Under the pieces are notes generated by a model. It was not told the DNA's origin and did not search any database. It was given only the letters and a program-made list of their open reading frames with translations. Source: CANJBX01 sp035556735 (lineage in GTDB: Bacteria > Pseudomonadota > Alphaproteobacteria > Rhizobiales > Xanthobacteraceae). Taken from it: a DNA stretch of 64,000 bases. The position numbers and the translations under genes are program-made. Location of the stretch: positions 154,182 to 218,181 of the forward strand of contig DATMFF010000003.1 in NCBI GenBank assembly GCA_035556735.1. The letters run 5' to 3'. The first letter of the stretch is position 1; each line of letters opens with the position of its first letter. Positions 34,161 through 42,508 of this stretch are shown in pieces.

Positions 34161-35102
34161 ATGAAGTTCAACGTCAAGCGCACCGACGCCGTCCGCCTGC
34201 ATGCCCACTGGATTCTGTACTTCCACGAAGTGATGCAGCAGCGTTCGATCCGCGGCGCGGCCAAGGCGCTCAACGTCGCGCCCTCGGCGATCAGCCGCAA
34301 GCTGAAGGAGATCGAGGCGATGGTCGGCGGCAAGCTGATGGAGCGGCGGCCCGACGGCTTCCGGCTCACCGCGGCGGGCGAGGTGGTGGCGGATCACGTC
34401 AGCCAGGTGCTGCGCGGGCTCGGCCGCATGCAGAGCTCGCTCGACGAACTGCGCGGCCTGCGGCGCGGCCATGTGGTCATCGCGGCGGTCCCGGCCGCGG
34501 CGCCGGATTTCGTCCCGCGCATCGTGGCAACGTTCCGCCAGAGCTACCCGCGCATCACGTTCCACTGCGACTTCGTCGGCTCGCGCCAGGTGGTGGAGCG
34601 GGTACGGGCAGGGGACGCCGACGTCGGCGTGTGCTTCAGCCCGCCCAAGACGCGCGCGCTGCGCCAGGTCATCTCGGTGCCGCTGCCGTTCGGGGCGGTG
34701 GTCAGCCCCGACAATCCCTTCGCCGAGCGCACCACCGTGCGGCTCTATGACCTCGTCGACGCCGGCCAGCCCCTGATCTTCCCCGACGCATCGATCTCCG
34801 TGCGCCAGCTGCTCGAGCGGGTGATGAGCGACAGCGGAGTCGAGGCGCAGCCGGCCATCGTGAGCTCGAACCGCGACTTCATCGTCGCGCTCGCCCAGTT
34901 CGGCAGCGGCATCGCGTTCCAGACCACGCTCGGCATCGAACGCGAGCTGCGCGAGGGCACGCTCGCCTTCGTGCCGATGGTCGATCCGCATCTCAAGCCC
35001 TCGCACCTCACGATCATCATGTCGGCGCTGCGGCCGCAGGCGCCGAGCGTCAGCCTGATGGCGGAGGCGCTGCGCACCGGCGCGGCCAAGCTGCTGGAAT
35101 AG
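34161..35102 (+). CDS. LysR family transcriptional regulator
   Basis: The 313-residue protein has an N-terminal winged helix-turn-helix (about 15-75; YFHEVMQQRSIRGAAKALNV, then APSAISRKLKEIEAMVGGKL) and a periplasmic-binding-protein-like effector domain (about 98-300; GHVVIAAVPAAAPDFVPRIV). LysR proteins usually respond to a pathway intermediate and control neighbouring genes. The eight-gene transport/oxygenase cluster starts 145 bases downstream in the same direction, with two palindromes in between, so it is the likely target. No close match to CysB or Cbl can be claimed by eye. Confidence 0.85.
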   Translation: MKFNVKRTDAVRLHAHWILYFHEVMQQRSIRGAAKALNVAPSAISRKLKEIEAMVGGKLMERRPDGFRLTAAGEVVADHVSQVLRGLGRMQSSLDELRGLRRGHVVIAAVPAAAPDFVPRIVATFRQSYPRITFHCDFVGSRQVVERVRAGDADVGVCFSPPKTRALRQVISVPLPFGAVVSPDNPFAERTTVRLYDLVDAGQPLIFPDASISVRQLLERVMSDSGVEAQPAIVSSNRDFIVALAQFGSGIAFQTTLGIERELREGTLAFVPMVDPHLKPSHLTIIMSALRPQAPSVSLMAEALRTGAAKLLE

Positions 35103-35153
35103 GCAGCGGCTGCCCGCTCGCGCGACTGTTGCGCTTTCGGCAACGGCTCGTTC

Positions 35154-35166
35154 TCTCGAATCGAGA
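35154..35166. promoter_or_regulatory. 13-bp palindrome upstream of the transport/oxygenase operon
   Basis: TCTCGA-A-TCGAGA is a perfect palindrome around one central base, 82 bases before the permease ATG. With the second palindrome (35207-35220) it lies in the only intergenic space between the LysR gene and the operon. It could be a regulator site; unusually for LysR boxes it has no T-N11-A form. Confidence 0.4.
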
Positions 35167-35206
35167 TTTACGCATCTCGCACCTGCGAGCAGTCTCGTTC
35201 GCGTCG

Positions 35207-35220
35207 CTCCGGAATCGGAG
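35207..35220. promoter_or_regulatory. Second short inverted repeat upstream of the operon
   Basis: CTCCG-GAAT-CGGAG has 5-bp arms and shares the core GAATCG with the palindrome 40 bases upstream (TCGAATCGA). Two related half-symmetric sites at this spacing may form one operator. The case is weak because 5-bp arms occur by chance in GC-rich DNA. Confidence 0.3.
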
Positions 35221-35247
35221 ACAGGCGTCAAGAACAAGAAGGCCGCG

Positions 35248-36201
35248 ATGCAGACTGCGAAGGTGAATGTCGGCGCGCGCAAGACGGATCTCGTCCGCGC
35301 GCGCGCCCGAGGAGCGGGCGCCCCGGGGTTGCGTCAGGGTCCGCTGGTCAAACCGGGCGCTGCCGCGTCCGCGGTGCTCGCCGCCGCCAGGCCGCGGCTC
35401 GCGCTTGCGGATATCTCCCGCTGGAAAGCCTTCGTGGACCAATACGCGGGCGATCAGCTCATCACGCTCGCCTCGCTGCTTTCGCTGCTCGGCCTCTGGT
35501 ATCTCTCGGCCTGGCTGCTGCCGTCGAGCGTGATGCCATCGCCGCACGCGGTGGTCGAGATCCTGTGGCAGCAGGTGCAGGGCGACACGATCTGGTCGGA
35601 TGTCGTCATCACGCTCGGACGCATCGCCGCGGCATTCTCGGTGGCGATGGCGGTGTCGCTCGTCCTCGGCTTCGCCATGGGCGTGTCGCACGCGGCCGAG
35701 CGTTTCTTCGACGTCTGGGTGGTCTGCCTGCTCACGCTGCCCAGCCTCGTGCTGATCCTCACGATCTACATGATCGTCGGGCTCAACGACCGTGCCGCCA
35801 TCCTGGGCGCGGCCGTGCCGGTGATCCCGATCCTCACCATCAACATCTGGCAGGGCGTCAAGGGTGTCGACCACAAGCTGATCGACATGGCCAAGGCCTG
35901 CCACGCCAGCAAGGCCCGCATCATGCGCTCGGTCATCGCGCCGCAGATCGCGCCGGTGATCGTCGCCTCGGCGCGCTTCGGGCTCGGGCTCGCCTGGAAG
36001 ATGGTGCTGTTCGTCGAGCTGCTCGGGCGCAGCGACGGCATCGGCTATCGCATCGAGTTCTACTACCAGATGTTCAACATGGGCGCCGTGCTCGCCCACG
36101 CGCTGCTTTTCCTGGTGATCATGCTGTTCCTCGAAGTGGTGCTGCTCGGGATGCTCGAGCGGCGGCTGTTCCGCTGGCGGCCTGCGCAGCGGCGCCTGTG
36201 A
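35248..36201 (+). CDS. ABC transporter permease (SsuC/TauC family)
   Basis: The 317-residue permease has a basic N-terminal extension (about 1-65) and six helices (about 72-290), with the EAA-type loop MAKACHASKARIMRSVIAPQ, typical of the nitrate/sulfonate/taurine permease family. It is the first gene of an eight-gene cluster with its ATPase 31 bases downstream. Substrates of this family include sulfonates, taurine, nitrate and aromatic or pyrimidine compounds; the neighbouring monooxygenases favour an organosulfur or similar nutrient. The N-terminal extension is longer than usual, and a later start is possible. Confidence 0.85.
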   Translation: MQTAKVNVGARKTDLVRARARGAGAPGLRQGPLVKPGAAASAVLAAARPRLALADISRWKAFVDQYAGDQLITLASLLSLLGLWYLSAWLLPSSVMPSPHAVVEILWQQVQGDTIWSDVVITLGRIAAAFSVAMAVSLVLGFAMGVSHAAERFFDVWVVCLLTLPSLVLILTIYMIVGLNDRAAILGAAVPVIPILTINIWQGVKGVDHKLIDMAKACHASKARIMRSVIAPQIAPVIVASARFGLGLAWKMVLFVELLGRSDGIGYRIEFYYQMFNMGAVLAHALLFLVIMLFLEVVLLGMLERRLFRWRPAQRRL

Positions 36202-36232
36202 TCCGGTCCAAGCGCGCACGGGGAAGAGGGCC

Positions 36233-37027
36233 ATGGACGTCGCCTCGATCGAACTGACCAACGTCACCAAGGTGTTTCCGCGCAAGGGCCGCAGCGCGGA
36301 GTGGAAGGCGCTCGACAGCGCCACGCTCAGCGCAAAACCCGGCGAGTTCGTGTGCATTCTCGGGCCGTCGGGCTGCGGCAAGTCCACGCTCCTCAACATC
36401 CTGAGCGGGCTCGACGACCAGTACGAGGGCGAGGCCTCGATATTCGGCCGCCCGGTCTCGCAGCAACTCGAACGCGGCATCCGCATCGCCTACGTGTTCC
36501 AGGAGCCCCGGCTGATGCCCTGGCGCAGCGTGCGCTCCAATATCGAGTTCGCGCTGCAGACCGCGGGCTTCGCCCAGCCGGAATGGCGCGAGCGGGTCGA
36601 TCGCGTGCTGGCGCTGGTCGAGCTCTCGAAATTCGCCGAGTTCTATCCGCTGCAGCTCTCGGGCGGCATGCAGCAGCGCGCCGCCATCGCGCGCGCCTTC
36701 GCCATCGATCCGGAGGTGCTGCTGATGGACGAGCCGTTCAGTGCGCTCGACGAACTGACGGCGCGGCGGCTGCGCCAGCAGTTGCTGGCGATCTGGGGCG
36801 AGTTCCGCTCCACGGTCCTGTTCGTCACCCACAACTCGTTCGAGGCGACGTTCCTCGGCGATCGCATCCTGATGATGACGCGCGGTCCCGGCGCGCGCTT
36901 CTGCGACGAGGTGGACCTCGCCGAGCTGGAGCGTCCGCGCTCCTACGAGGACGTGCGCATCTTCGAGAAGAGCCGCACCGTGGTGCAGCGGCTGGTCGGC
37001 CACATCGGCAACATCGATGAGCATTGA
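36233..37027 (+). CDS. ABC transporter ATPase (SsuB/TauB family)
   Basis: The 264-residue protein has all ABC motifs: Walker A GPSGCGKST (44-52), Q-loop FQEPRLMPW (about 85-93), signature LSGGMQQR (about 144-151), Walker B VLLMDEPFSALD (about 161-172) and H-switch THNSFEA. The Q-loop QEPRLMPWRSV is typical of the nitrate/sulfonate/taurine group. It powers uptake with the permease and the two binding proteins of the cluster. A GAGGGGG Shine-Dalgarno sequence overlaps its end and serves the next gene. Confidence 0.9.
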   Translation: MDVASIELTNVTKVFPRKGRSAEWKALDSATLSAKPGEFVCILGPSGCGKSTLLNILSGLDDQYEGEASIFGRPVSQQLERGIRIAYVFQEPRLMPWRSVRSNIEFALQTAGFAQPEWRERVDRVLALVELSKFAEFYPLQLSGGMQQRAAIARAFAIDPEVLLMDEPFSALDELTARRLRQQLLAIWGEFRSTVLFVTHNSFEATFLGDRILMMTRGPGARFCDEVDLAELERPRSYEDVRIFEKSRTVVQRLVGHIGNIDEH

Positions 37028-37036
37028 GGGGGTGTC

Positions 37037-38038
37037 ATGAGGCGTTCGCGTTTGAAGACCGGGCGGCTGCTCGCGCTGGCGCTGTGTGTCACGGCGCTGG
37101 TGCCGGTGGCGGGACAGGCCGGGGAACCGCTCGGCGACGGCGGCAAGATCCGCCTGCTCTACAACGAGCCGGGCACCAACTCGTTCGTCCCATTCGTGAT
37201 CAAGAAGTTCGCGCTCGACAAGAAGCACGGTTTCGATCTCGTCCCGACACCGACCACCACCACGGCCGCGGGCATCACCGCGATGAAGGCGGGCGCCGCC
37301 GAGGTCGGGACCTACGGCTGGAACGATGTCGCGCGCATGATCAACTCCGGCATCAAGGTGGTCGGAGTGGCGCCGTTCCTGCGCTGGGGCGCGGACTTCA
37401 TCGTGGTGCCGAAGGACTCTCCCATCAAAACGATCGGCGACCTCAAAGGCAAGAAGGTCGGCACGACATCGCGCACCGCCCTCAACTGGGTGGTGATGGT
37501 CGCGGTCGGCGAGAAGGACTTCAAGCTCTCCGAGAAGGACATGATCGTGCACGAGGGCGCGCCGCCGCTCTTGCGCGCGCTCACCGAGCAGGGCTCGCTC
37601 GACGCGACCCACATGTTCAACTCGGTGACGCCCTCGCTGATCGTGAGCGGCAAGTTCCGCGTGCTGGCCAAGGTCAGCGACCTGATCACGCAATTCGGAA
37701 TGCCCGATACGCCGTTCCTGCTCTATGCGTTCGACACGGCCTATGCCGCCGCCAAGCCCGGCAACGTGAAGGCCTTCGTCGCCGCCTACCAGGACGCGGT
37801 GAAGATCCTGCGCGAGAACGATGAAGTCTGGCTCGAGCGCGGCCGCCAGCTCCAGTTCCCGGACGAGGCCACCGCGCTGTTCCGCAAGGAGGCGCGCACC
37901 GACATCTGGCTCAGGTTCGAGCCGGACACCCAGGCGCGCATCAAGACGGTGTTCGACGCCTTCCTGCCGATCGCAGGCGCGGAGGTGCTCGGAACTGCCA
38001 ATCTGCCCGACGGCTTCATGTCGCTGGCCTATCAATGA
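37037..38038 (+). CDS. ABC substrate-binding protein, copy 1 (NMT1/SsuA-like)
   Basis: The 333-residue periplasmic protein has a signal peptide (RLLALALCVTALVPVAGQAG, cleavage near residue 30) and an NMT1/SsuA-type two-lobe core. It starts GDGGKIRLLYNEPGTNSFVP and contains AGITAMKAGAAEVGTYGWND, the hinge DSPIKTIGDLKGKKVGTTSR, and ends EVLGTANLPDGFMSLAYQ. It is clearly paralogous to the protein at 39470-40627. Differences in the first lobe (TPTTTTAA against IAVGTPQA) suggest different ligand preference. The next gene is a flavin-dependent oxygenase, so the bound ligand is probably the oxygenase substrate or a precursor. Confidence 0.85.
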   Translation: MRRSRLKTGRLLALALCVTALVPVAGQAGEPLGDGGKIRLLYNEPGTNSFVPFVIKKFALDKKHGFDLVPTPTTTTAAGITAMKAGAAEVGTYGWNDVARMINSGIKVVGVAPFLRWGADFIVVPKDSPIKTIGDLKGKKVGTTSRTALNWVVMVAVGEKDFKLSEKDMIVHEGAPPLLRALTEQGSLDATHMFNSVTPSLIVSGKFRVLAKVSDLITQFGMPDTPFLLYAFDTAYAAAKPGNVKAFVAAYQDAVKILRENDEVWLERGRQLQFPDEATALFRKEARTDIWLRFEPDTQARIKTVFDAFLPIAGAEVLGTANLPDGFMSLAYQ

Positions 38039-38076
38039 CGCGCGCGGCGGGAGCGGGACACATCCGGAGCTGACCC

Positions 38077-39423
38077 ATGGCGAATAAAATGCATCTCGCG
38101 TTCGATCTCTCGTGGACGCATCTCGAAGGGCGCTGGCGGTTGCCGGGCTCCTGGACGGGCCGCGTCTATCCCGACCTCGGCATCTACAAGGAGATCGCCA
38201 GCATCGCCGAGCGTGGCTGCATCGACATGCTGTTCTTCGGGGACGGCACAGGCATTCCCGCGACCTGGCGCGGCTCGCCCGAGGAGGCGGTGAAGTGGGG
38301 GATCGGGTGGCCGCGCCAGGACATGTCGCCATACATTTCGGCGCTCTCGCAGGTGACGAAGCACGTCGGCTTCGGCATCACTTACTCATCCACCTTCATG
38401 CATCCGTTCTACGTTTCGCGCCTGCTCAACTCGCTCGACCACATCACCGGCGGTCGTATGGCGTTCAACGTCGTGACCTCGACGCGCCGCGCCGACGCCG
38501 CCAACTACGGCTACGACGAATTGATGGAGCACAACTCACGCTACGAGCGCATGGAGGAGTTCGTCCACGTCTGCAAGGCGCTATGGGCGAGCGTTGCGCC
38601 CGACGCCTTCGTGTGGGACCGCGAGACCGGCGTCGTCGTCCCCGATCCCGGCAAGGTGAAGGCGATCGACCACGCCGGCAACTTCTTCAAGGTGAAGGGG
38701 CCGCTGAGCTGCGTGCCCTCGCCGCAGGGACGGCCGGTTCTGATCCAGGCCGGCGGGTCGCCGCGCGGCATCAAGGCCTCGGCGCAGTTCGCCGACTACG
38801 TCTTTGCGGCGATGAAGCCGCGCAAGGTCAACATCAGGCACCGCGAGGAGCTCGACGCCCAGCTCAAGGCGGCGGGCCGCGATCCCGCCAAGGTCGGCAT
38901 CCTGTGGGATGTCGTTCTGGTCGTGGACGAGACATCGCAGGAGGCCAAGCGGCGCAAGGAGCAGCTTCTTACGGCGATCCCGTTCGAGGCGGCGGGCGCG
39001 TTCATCTCGCACCAGTCGGGCTACGATTTCTCCAAGCTGCCCGCCCGCTTCAGGCTCAAGGACCTCAACGCGGAGATCGCGGCGACCAATGCGTCCCCCG
39101 TCGGCTTCGTGCACCAGCTCGGGCTCGAGCTGGGCGAGGACACCGAGATGACGCGCGAGGAGTTCTTCGAATACGGGCTCAAGGCCGCGACCGGCTACAA
39201 CCACACGCTCGCGGGCTCGGCCCAAGAGGTCGCCGACGTCCTCGAGGAGGAGTTCGAGGCGACCGGCAGCCGCGGCGGCTTCATGATCGCGCATCCGCAG
39301 GCGAGCCCGCGCGATCTCCTCAACGTCGTGGACTTCCTGGTCCCCGAGCTGCAGCGGCGCGGACGCTTCCGCACCGCCTACCAGGGCACGACCCTGATGC
39401 AGAACCTCGACCTCGCGGCGTGA
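38077..39423 (+). CDS. Flavin-dependent monooxygenase, copy 1 (NtaA/SnaA/DszA family)
   Basis: The 448-residue product is a bacterial-luciferase-like TIM barrel of the NtaA/SnaA/DszA/SoxA branch: KMHLAFDLSWTHLEGRWR near the N-terminus, FFGDGTGIPATWRGS, TYSSTFMHPFYVSRLLNSLD, AFNVVTSTRRADAANYG (the family-typical NVVTSxxxxxAxNYG), MEHNSRYERMEEFVHVCKAL and VLIQAGGSPRGIKASAQFAD. These enzymes use reduced FMN from a partner reductase plus O2 to oxidise and cleave C-S, C-N or similar bonds. Reductase genes end the same cluster. Substrate not predictable; paralogous to the gene at 40646-41986. Confidence 0.87.
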   Translation: MANKMHLAFDLSWTHLEGRWRLPGSWTGRVYPDLGIYKEIASIAERGCIDMLFFGDGTGIPATWRGSPEEAVKWGIGWPRQDMSPYISALSQVTKHVGFGITYSSTFMHPFYVSRLLNSLDHITGGRMAFNVVTSTRRADAANYGYDELMEHNSRYERMEEFVHVCKALWASVAPDAFVWDRETGVVVPDPGKVKAIDHAGNFFKVKGPLSCVPSPQGRPVLIQAGGSPRGIKASAQFADYVFAAMKPRKVNIRHREELDAQLKAAGRDPAKVGILWDVVLVVDETSQEAKRRKEQLLTAIPFEAAGAFISHQSGYDFSKLPARFRLKDLNAEIAATNASPVGFVHQLGLELGEDTEMTREEFFEYGLKAATGYNHTLAGSAQEVADVLEEEFEATGSRGGFMIAHPQASPRDLLNVVDFLVPELQRRGRFRTAYQGTTLMQNLDLAA

Positions 39424-39469
39424 GCAGGTCAGCACGCGCCCATCCGATCATGCAACGAAAGCCCTCCAG

Positions 39470-40627
39470 ATGAACGTCCCTCGCGCCGTCCTGTCCGCCG
39501 TCTCGCGTGCCGCGCCGCTCGCGCCGCCTTTGCCGCACGGAGGCGGCGCGAGGAACTGGCGCAGCGCGCCGGGTGGGGGGCATCAGGCCCCAGACCATGC
39601 CCCCCACCTCGTCCGGCCCGCGGTCGAAACCGGTCTCAGGCTGGCGTGCCGGTTCGCGGCCGTGGTGGCGCTGATCGCCGCGATCTCGCTGCCCGGATCG
39701 GCGCAGGCCGGCGACATCCAGGGCGACGGCGGCAAGGTACGGCTGCTCTACAACGAGCCCGGCACGAATTCCTTTCCACCGTTCGTGATCAAGAAGTTCG
39801 CGCTCGACAAGAAGTACGGCTTCGAGCTCGTGCCCATCGCGGTCGGTACACCGCAGGCCGGCGTCAACGCCATGCAATCGGGCGGAGCCGACGTCGGCCT
39901 GTTCGACTGGATCACAATGGCGCGCGTGCAGAACGCCGGCGTCAAGCTGATCGGCATCGCGCCGTTCCTGATCTGGGCGAACACGGTGATCGTGCCCGCC
40001 AATTCGCCGGCGAAGACGCTCGCGGATCTCAAGGGCAAGAAGGTGGGCATCTACAGCCGCAACAACCTCGACTGGGTGGTGATGCGCACCTACACGCACC
40101 GCCGCTTCAACTTCGACCTGGAGAAGGAGGCGACGGTGCACGAGGGCGCGGTGCCGCTGCTGCGCGGCCTCGCCGACCAGGGCCAGCTCGACGCCGTGCA
40201 GATGTTCAACTCGCTCACGCCCGACATGGTGGCGTCGGGCAAGTATCGCGTGCTCGCGACCATCCGCGGATTGATCAAGGAGCTGGGGATGCCCGACACG
40301 CCGTTCCTGATGTACGCGGTGGACAGCAAGTTCGCCACCGCCTACCCGGCGCGGGTGAAGGCATTCCTCGCCGCCTATCGCGAGGCGCTCGACATCCTCG
40401 GCAAGGACGACGCGGTCTGGGTCGAGCGCGGCACCATCATGAAGCTGCAGGGGCAGGCGCTCACATTGTTCCGCGACGAGGCGCGCGAGGACATGATGGG
40501 CAAGTTCGAGCCGCAGACCGAGGCCGACATTCGCAAGGTGTTCGCCGTGCTGCTGGAGACCGGCGGGGCGCAGCTCCTCGGCATCGATGCGCTGCCCAAG
40601 GAATTCATGACGCTGGCCTATCAGTGA
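39470..40627 (+). CDS. ABC substrate-binding protein, copy 2 (NMT1/SsuA-like)
   Basis: The mature part (GDGGKVRLLYNEPGTNSFPP ... IDALPKEFMTLAYQ) is paralogous to the protein at 37037-38038, and the two share long identical blocks. The signal-like hydrophobic stretch is at about 62-81 (RFAAVVALIAAISLPGSAQA) instead of at the start. The first ~55 codons span two strong DNA hairpins (39521-39549 and 39572-39608), so this part may be intergenic DNA read open by chance or an in-frame palindromic insertion. No good in-frame ATG or Shine-Dalgarno exists between the hairpins and the signal stretch; the ATG at 39470 is kept with low certainty for the start. The oxygenase copy 2 follows 18 bases later. 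Confidence 0.8.
   Translation: MNVPRAVLSAVSRAAPLAPPLPHGGGARNWRSAPGGGHQAPDHAPHLVRPAVETGLRLACRFAAVVALIAAISLPGSAQAGDIQGDGGKVRLLYNEPGTNSFPPFVIKKFALDKKYGFELVPIAVGTPQAGVNAMQSGGADVGLFDWITMARVQNAGVKLIGIAPFLIWANTVIVPANSPAKTLADLKGKKVGIYSRNNLDWVVMRTYTHRRFNFDLEKEATVHEGAVPLLRGLADQGQLDAVQMFNSLTPDMVASGKYRVLATIRGLIKELGMPDTPFLMYAVDSKFATAYPARVKAFLAAYREALDILGKDDAVWVERGTIMKLQGQALTLFRDEAREDMMGKFEPQTEADIRKVFAVLLETGGAQLLGIDALPKEFMTLAYQ
39521..39549. repeat. Stem-loop 1 in the 5' part of binding-protein gene 2
   Basis: GCGCCGCCT (39521-39529) and AGGCGGCGC (39541-39549) pair perfectly over 9 bp around an 11-base loop. A second, longer hairpin follows within 25 bases. No T-tract follows, so this is not a classical terminator. 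Confidence 0.6.
39572..39608. repeat. Stem-loop 2 in the 5' part of binding-protein gene 2
   Basis: GGTGGGGGGCAT (39572-39583) and ATGCCCCCCACC (39597-39608) form a perfect 12-bp stem around a 13-base loop. Such a strong structure inside the first codons of a gene is unexpected and supports an intergenic or inserted origin. It could also protect or pause the polycistronic mRNA at the boundary of the two duplicated cassettes. Confidence 0.75.
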
Positions 40628-40645
40628 CGTTGCGGAGCGGCTCCC

Positions 40646-41986
40646 ATGCCCAAGAAGATGCATCTCGCGTTCGATCTCTCCTTCACCCATTCGGACGGGC
40701 GCTGGCGAACGCCGGGCTCATGGATCCACCGGGTCTATCCCGATCTCTCGATGTTCGAAGACTTCGCGCGCTTTGCCGAGCGCGGCTGCGTCGACATGCT
40801 GTTCTTCGGCGACGGCACGGGCATTCCGGCCACATGGCGCGGCTCGGAAGAGGCGGGGGTGTACTGGGGCATCCAGTGGCCGCGGCAGGACATGTCGCCC
40901 TACATCACGGCGATGTCGCGGGTGACGAAGCACATCGGCTTCGGCCTGACCTATTCCTCGACCTTCATGCACCCGTTCTACGTGGCGCGCCTGCTCAACT
41001 CGCTCGATCTCGTTACCGGCGGACGCATGGCCTTCAATGTCGTCACCTCGACGCGCCGATCCGATGCGGCCAACTACGGCTTCGACGAGCTGATGGAGCA
41101 CAACTCGCGCTACGAGCGCATGGAGGAGTTCGTGGACGTCTGCAAGGCGCTGTGGGCAAGCGTCGAACCCGACGCCTTCGTGTGGGACCGCGAGAGCGGC
41201 ATGGTCTGCGACCCCAAGAAGGTGCACCCGATCAACCACAGCGGCCAGTTCTTCAAGGTGCGCGGGCCGCTGAGCACCGTGCCCTCGCCGCAGGGACGGC
41301 CGGTGCTGATCCAGGCCGGCGGCTCGCCGCGCGGCATCAAGGCGTCGGCGCATTTCGCCGACCATATCTTCGCCGCGAGCCCGCCGCGCGCGGGCAAGAT
41401 CAAGCACCGCAAGGCGCTCGACGAGGCGCTGGCGGCGGAGGGCCGCGATCCCGAGAGCGTGGGCATGCTGTTCGCCACGATGTTCGTCGTCGGCCAGACC
41501 GATGCGGAAGCCAAGGCCAAGAAGGAGGCGCTGCTCGACATGCTCCCGGAGGAGGCGGTCGGCGCCTATCTGTCCCACAACATCGGCTATGACTTCTCCA
41601 CGCTCCCGGACCGCTTCTATCCGGCCGAGGTGGCGGCGGACATCGCCGCGACGCAAGCGTCCCCCGTCAGCTTCGTCTCGAAGCTCGCGGAGGAGCTCGG
41701 ACCCGATACGATGATCACGCGCAAGGACTTCTTCCGGCGCGGCACGGAAGTGGCGACCGGCTACGACCGCGCGGTCTGCGGCACGCCCGCAAGCCTCGCC
41801 GACTTCATGGAGGAGGAATTCGAGGCGACCGGATGCCGCGGCGGGTTCATGATCTCGCATCCCTACAGCACTCCGCGCGACATGCTGGACATCATCGATT
41901 TCCTCATTCCCGAGCTGCAGCGGCGCGGGCGCTTCCGCACCCGGTATGAAGGAACGACGTTGCGCGATAATCTCTCGGCCCATTAG
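40646..41986 (+). CDS. Flavin-dependent monooxygenase, copy 2 (NtaA/SnaA/DszA family)
   Basis: The 446-residue product is highly similar to copy 1 along its length: KMHLAFDLSFTHSDGRWRTP, FFGDGTGIPATWRGS, TYSSTFMHPFYVARLLNSLD, AFNVVTSTRRSDAANYGF, MEHNSRYERMEEF and VLIQAGGSPRGIKASAHFAD. Divergence is concentrated in the C-terminal third and in loops (SEEAGVYWGIQ against SPEEAVKWGIG), where substrate contacts of this family lie. With binding protein 2 it repeats the gene pair 37037-39423, so the cluster arose by a two-gene duplication. It needs reduced FMN, for which two reductase genes follow. Confidence 0.87.
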   Translation: MPKKMHLAFDLSFTHSDGRWRTPGSWIHRVYPDLSMFEDFARFAERGCVDMLFFGDGTGIPATWRGSEEAGVYWGIQWPRQDMSPYITAMSRVTKHIGFGLTYSSTFMHPFYVARLLNSLDLVTGGRMAFNVVTSTRRSDAANYGFDELMEHNSRYERMEEFVDVCKALWASVEPDAFVWDRESGMVCDPKKVHPINHSGQFFKVRGPLSTVPSPQGRPVLIQAGGSPRGIKASAHFADHIFAASPPRAGKIKHRKALDEALAAEGRDPESVGMLFATMFVVGQTDAEAKAKKEALLDMLPEEAVGAYLSHNIGYDFSTLPDRFYPAEVAADIAATQASPVSFVSKLAEELGPDTMITRKDFFRRGTEVATGYDRAVCGTPASLADFMEEEFEATGCRGGFMISHPYSTPRDMLDIIDFLIPELQRRGRFRTRYEGTTLRDNLSAH

Positions 41987-42010
41987 GACGCAAGCCGCTG
42001 GAGAGAGAAG

Positions 42011-42508
42011 ATGCGCATCGCCGTCGTCGCCGGAAATCCCAAGCCCAAGTCGCGCACCCTGGACGCGGGCGTGCTGGTCGCGCGCAAGCTCGGCGCCGAG
42101 CCGGCGCTGGTGCTCGACCTCGTCGACCTCGGGCCGGCGCTGCTGGAGTTCGGCAACGCGGCGGTGCAGGAGGCGATCCAGAAGGTGCAGGGCATGGATG
42201 CCGTGGTGTTCGCGAGTCCGACCTTCAAGGCGACCTACACGGGGCTGCTCAAGCTATTCCTCGACCAGATTCCGAGCGACGGCCTCGCCAACGTGGTGGC
42301 GTTCCCGCTCATGCTCGGCGCCGGGCCTGCACATGCGATGGCGCCCGACCTGCTGCTCAAGCCGGTGCTGGTCGAACTCGGCGCGGCCTGTCCCGCGCCC
42401 GGCCTCTATCTCATCGACAAGACCTTCGCCGAGGATCCGCGGCTCGACGCGTGGGTGGCGCGCGCCAAGCCGTGGCTGCCGGCGCAACAGGGACGCAAGA
42501 CCGCATGA
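42011..42508 (+). CDS. NAD(P)H-dependent FMN reductase (SsuE/MsuE-like)
   Basis: The 165-residue flavodoxin-like protein starts with MRIAVVAGNPKPKSRTLDAG (the phosphate-binding loop GNPKPKSRT) and has FASPTFKATYTGLLKLFLDQ, the segment that contacts the flavin ring in the SsuE/MsuE/ArsH-type reductases. It would supply reduced FMN to the two luciferase-type oxygenases of the cluster. AGAGAGAAG precedes the ATG. Its stop overlaps the next gene (ATGA), so two different types of flavin reductase are translationally coupled. Confidence 0.83.
   Translation: MRIAVVAGNPKPKSRTLDAGVLVARKLGAEPALVLDLVDLGPALLEFGNAAVQEAIQKVQGMDAVVFASPTFKATYTGLLKLFLDQIPSDGLANVVAFPLMLGAGPAHAMAPDLLLKPVLVELGAACPAPGLYLIDKTFAEDPRLDAWVARAKPWLPAQQGRKTA

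Noticed and set aside
34013..34369. N-terminal extension of the CinA-type protein
   Set aside because: It is antisense to the LysR gene and its leader; the PncC domain fits a start at 34012.
31830..35282. A 1150-codon minus-strand open frame across opgH, pncC and the LysR gene
   Set aside because: It runs antisense to three well-supported genes in an off frame and shows no domain; it is a GC artefact.
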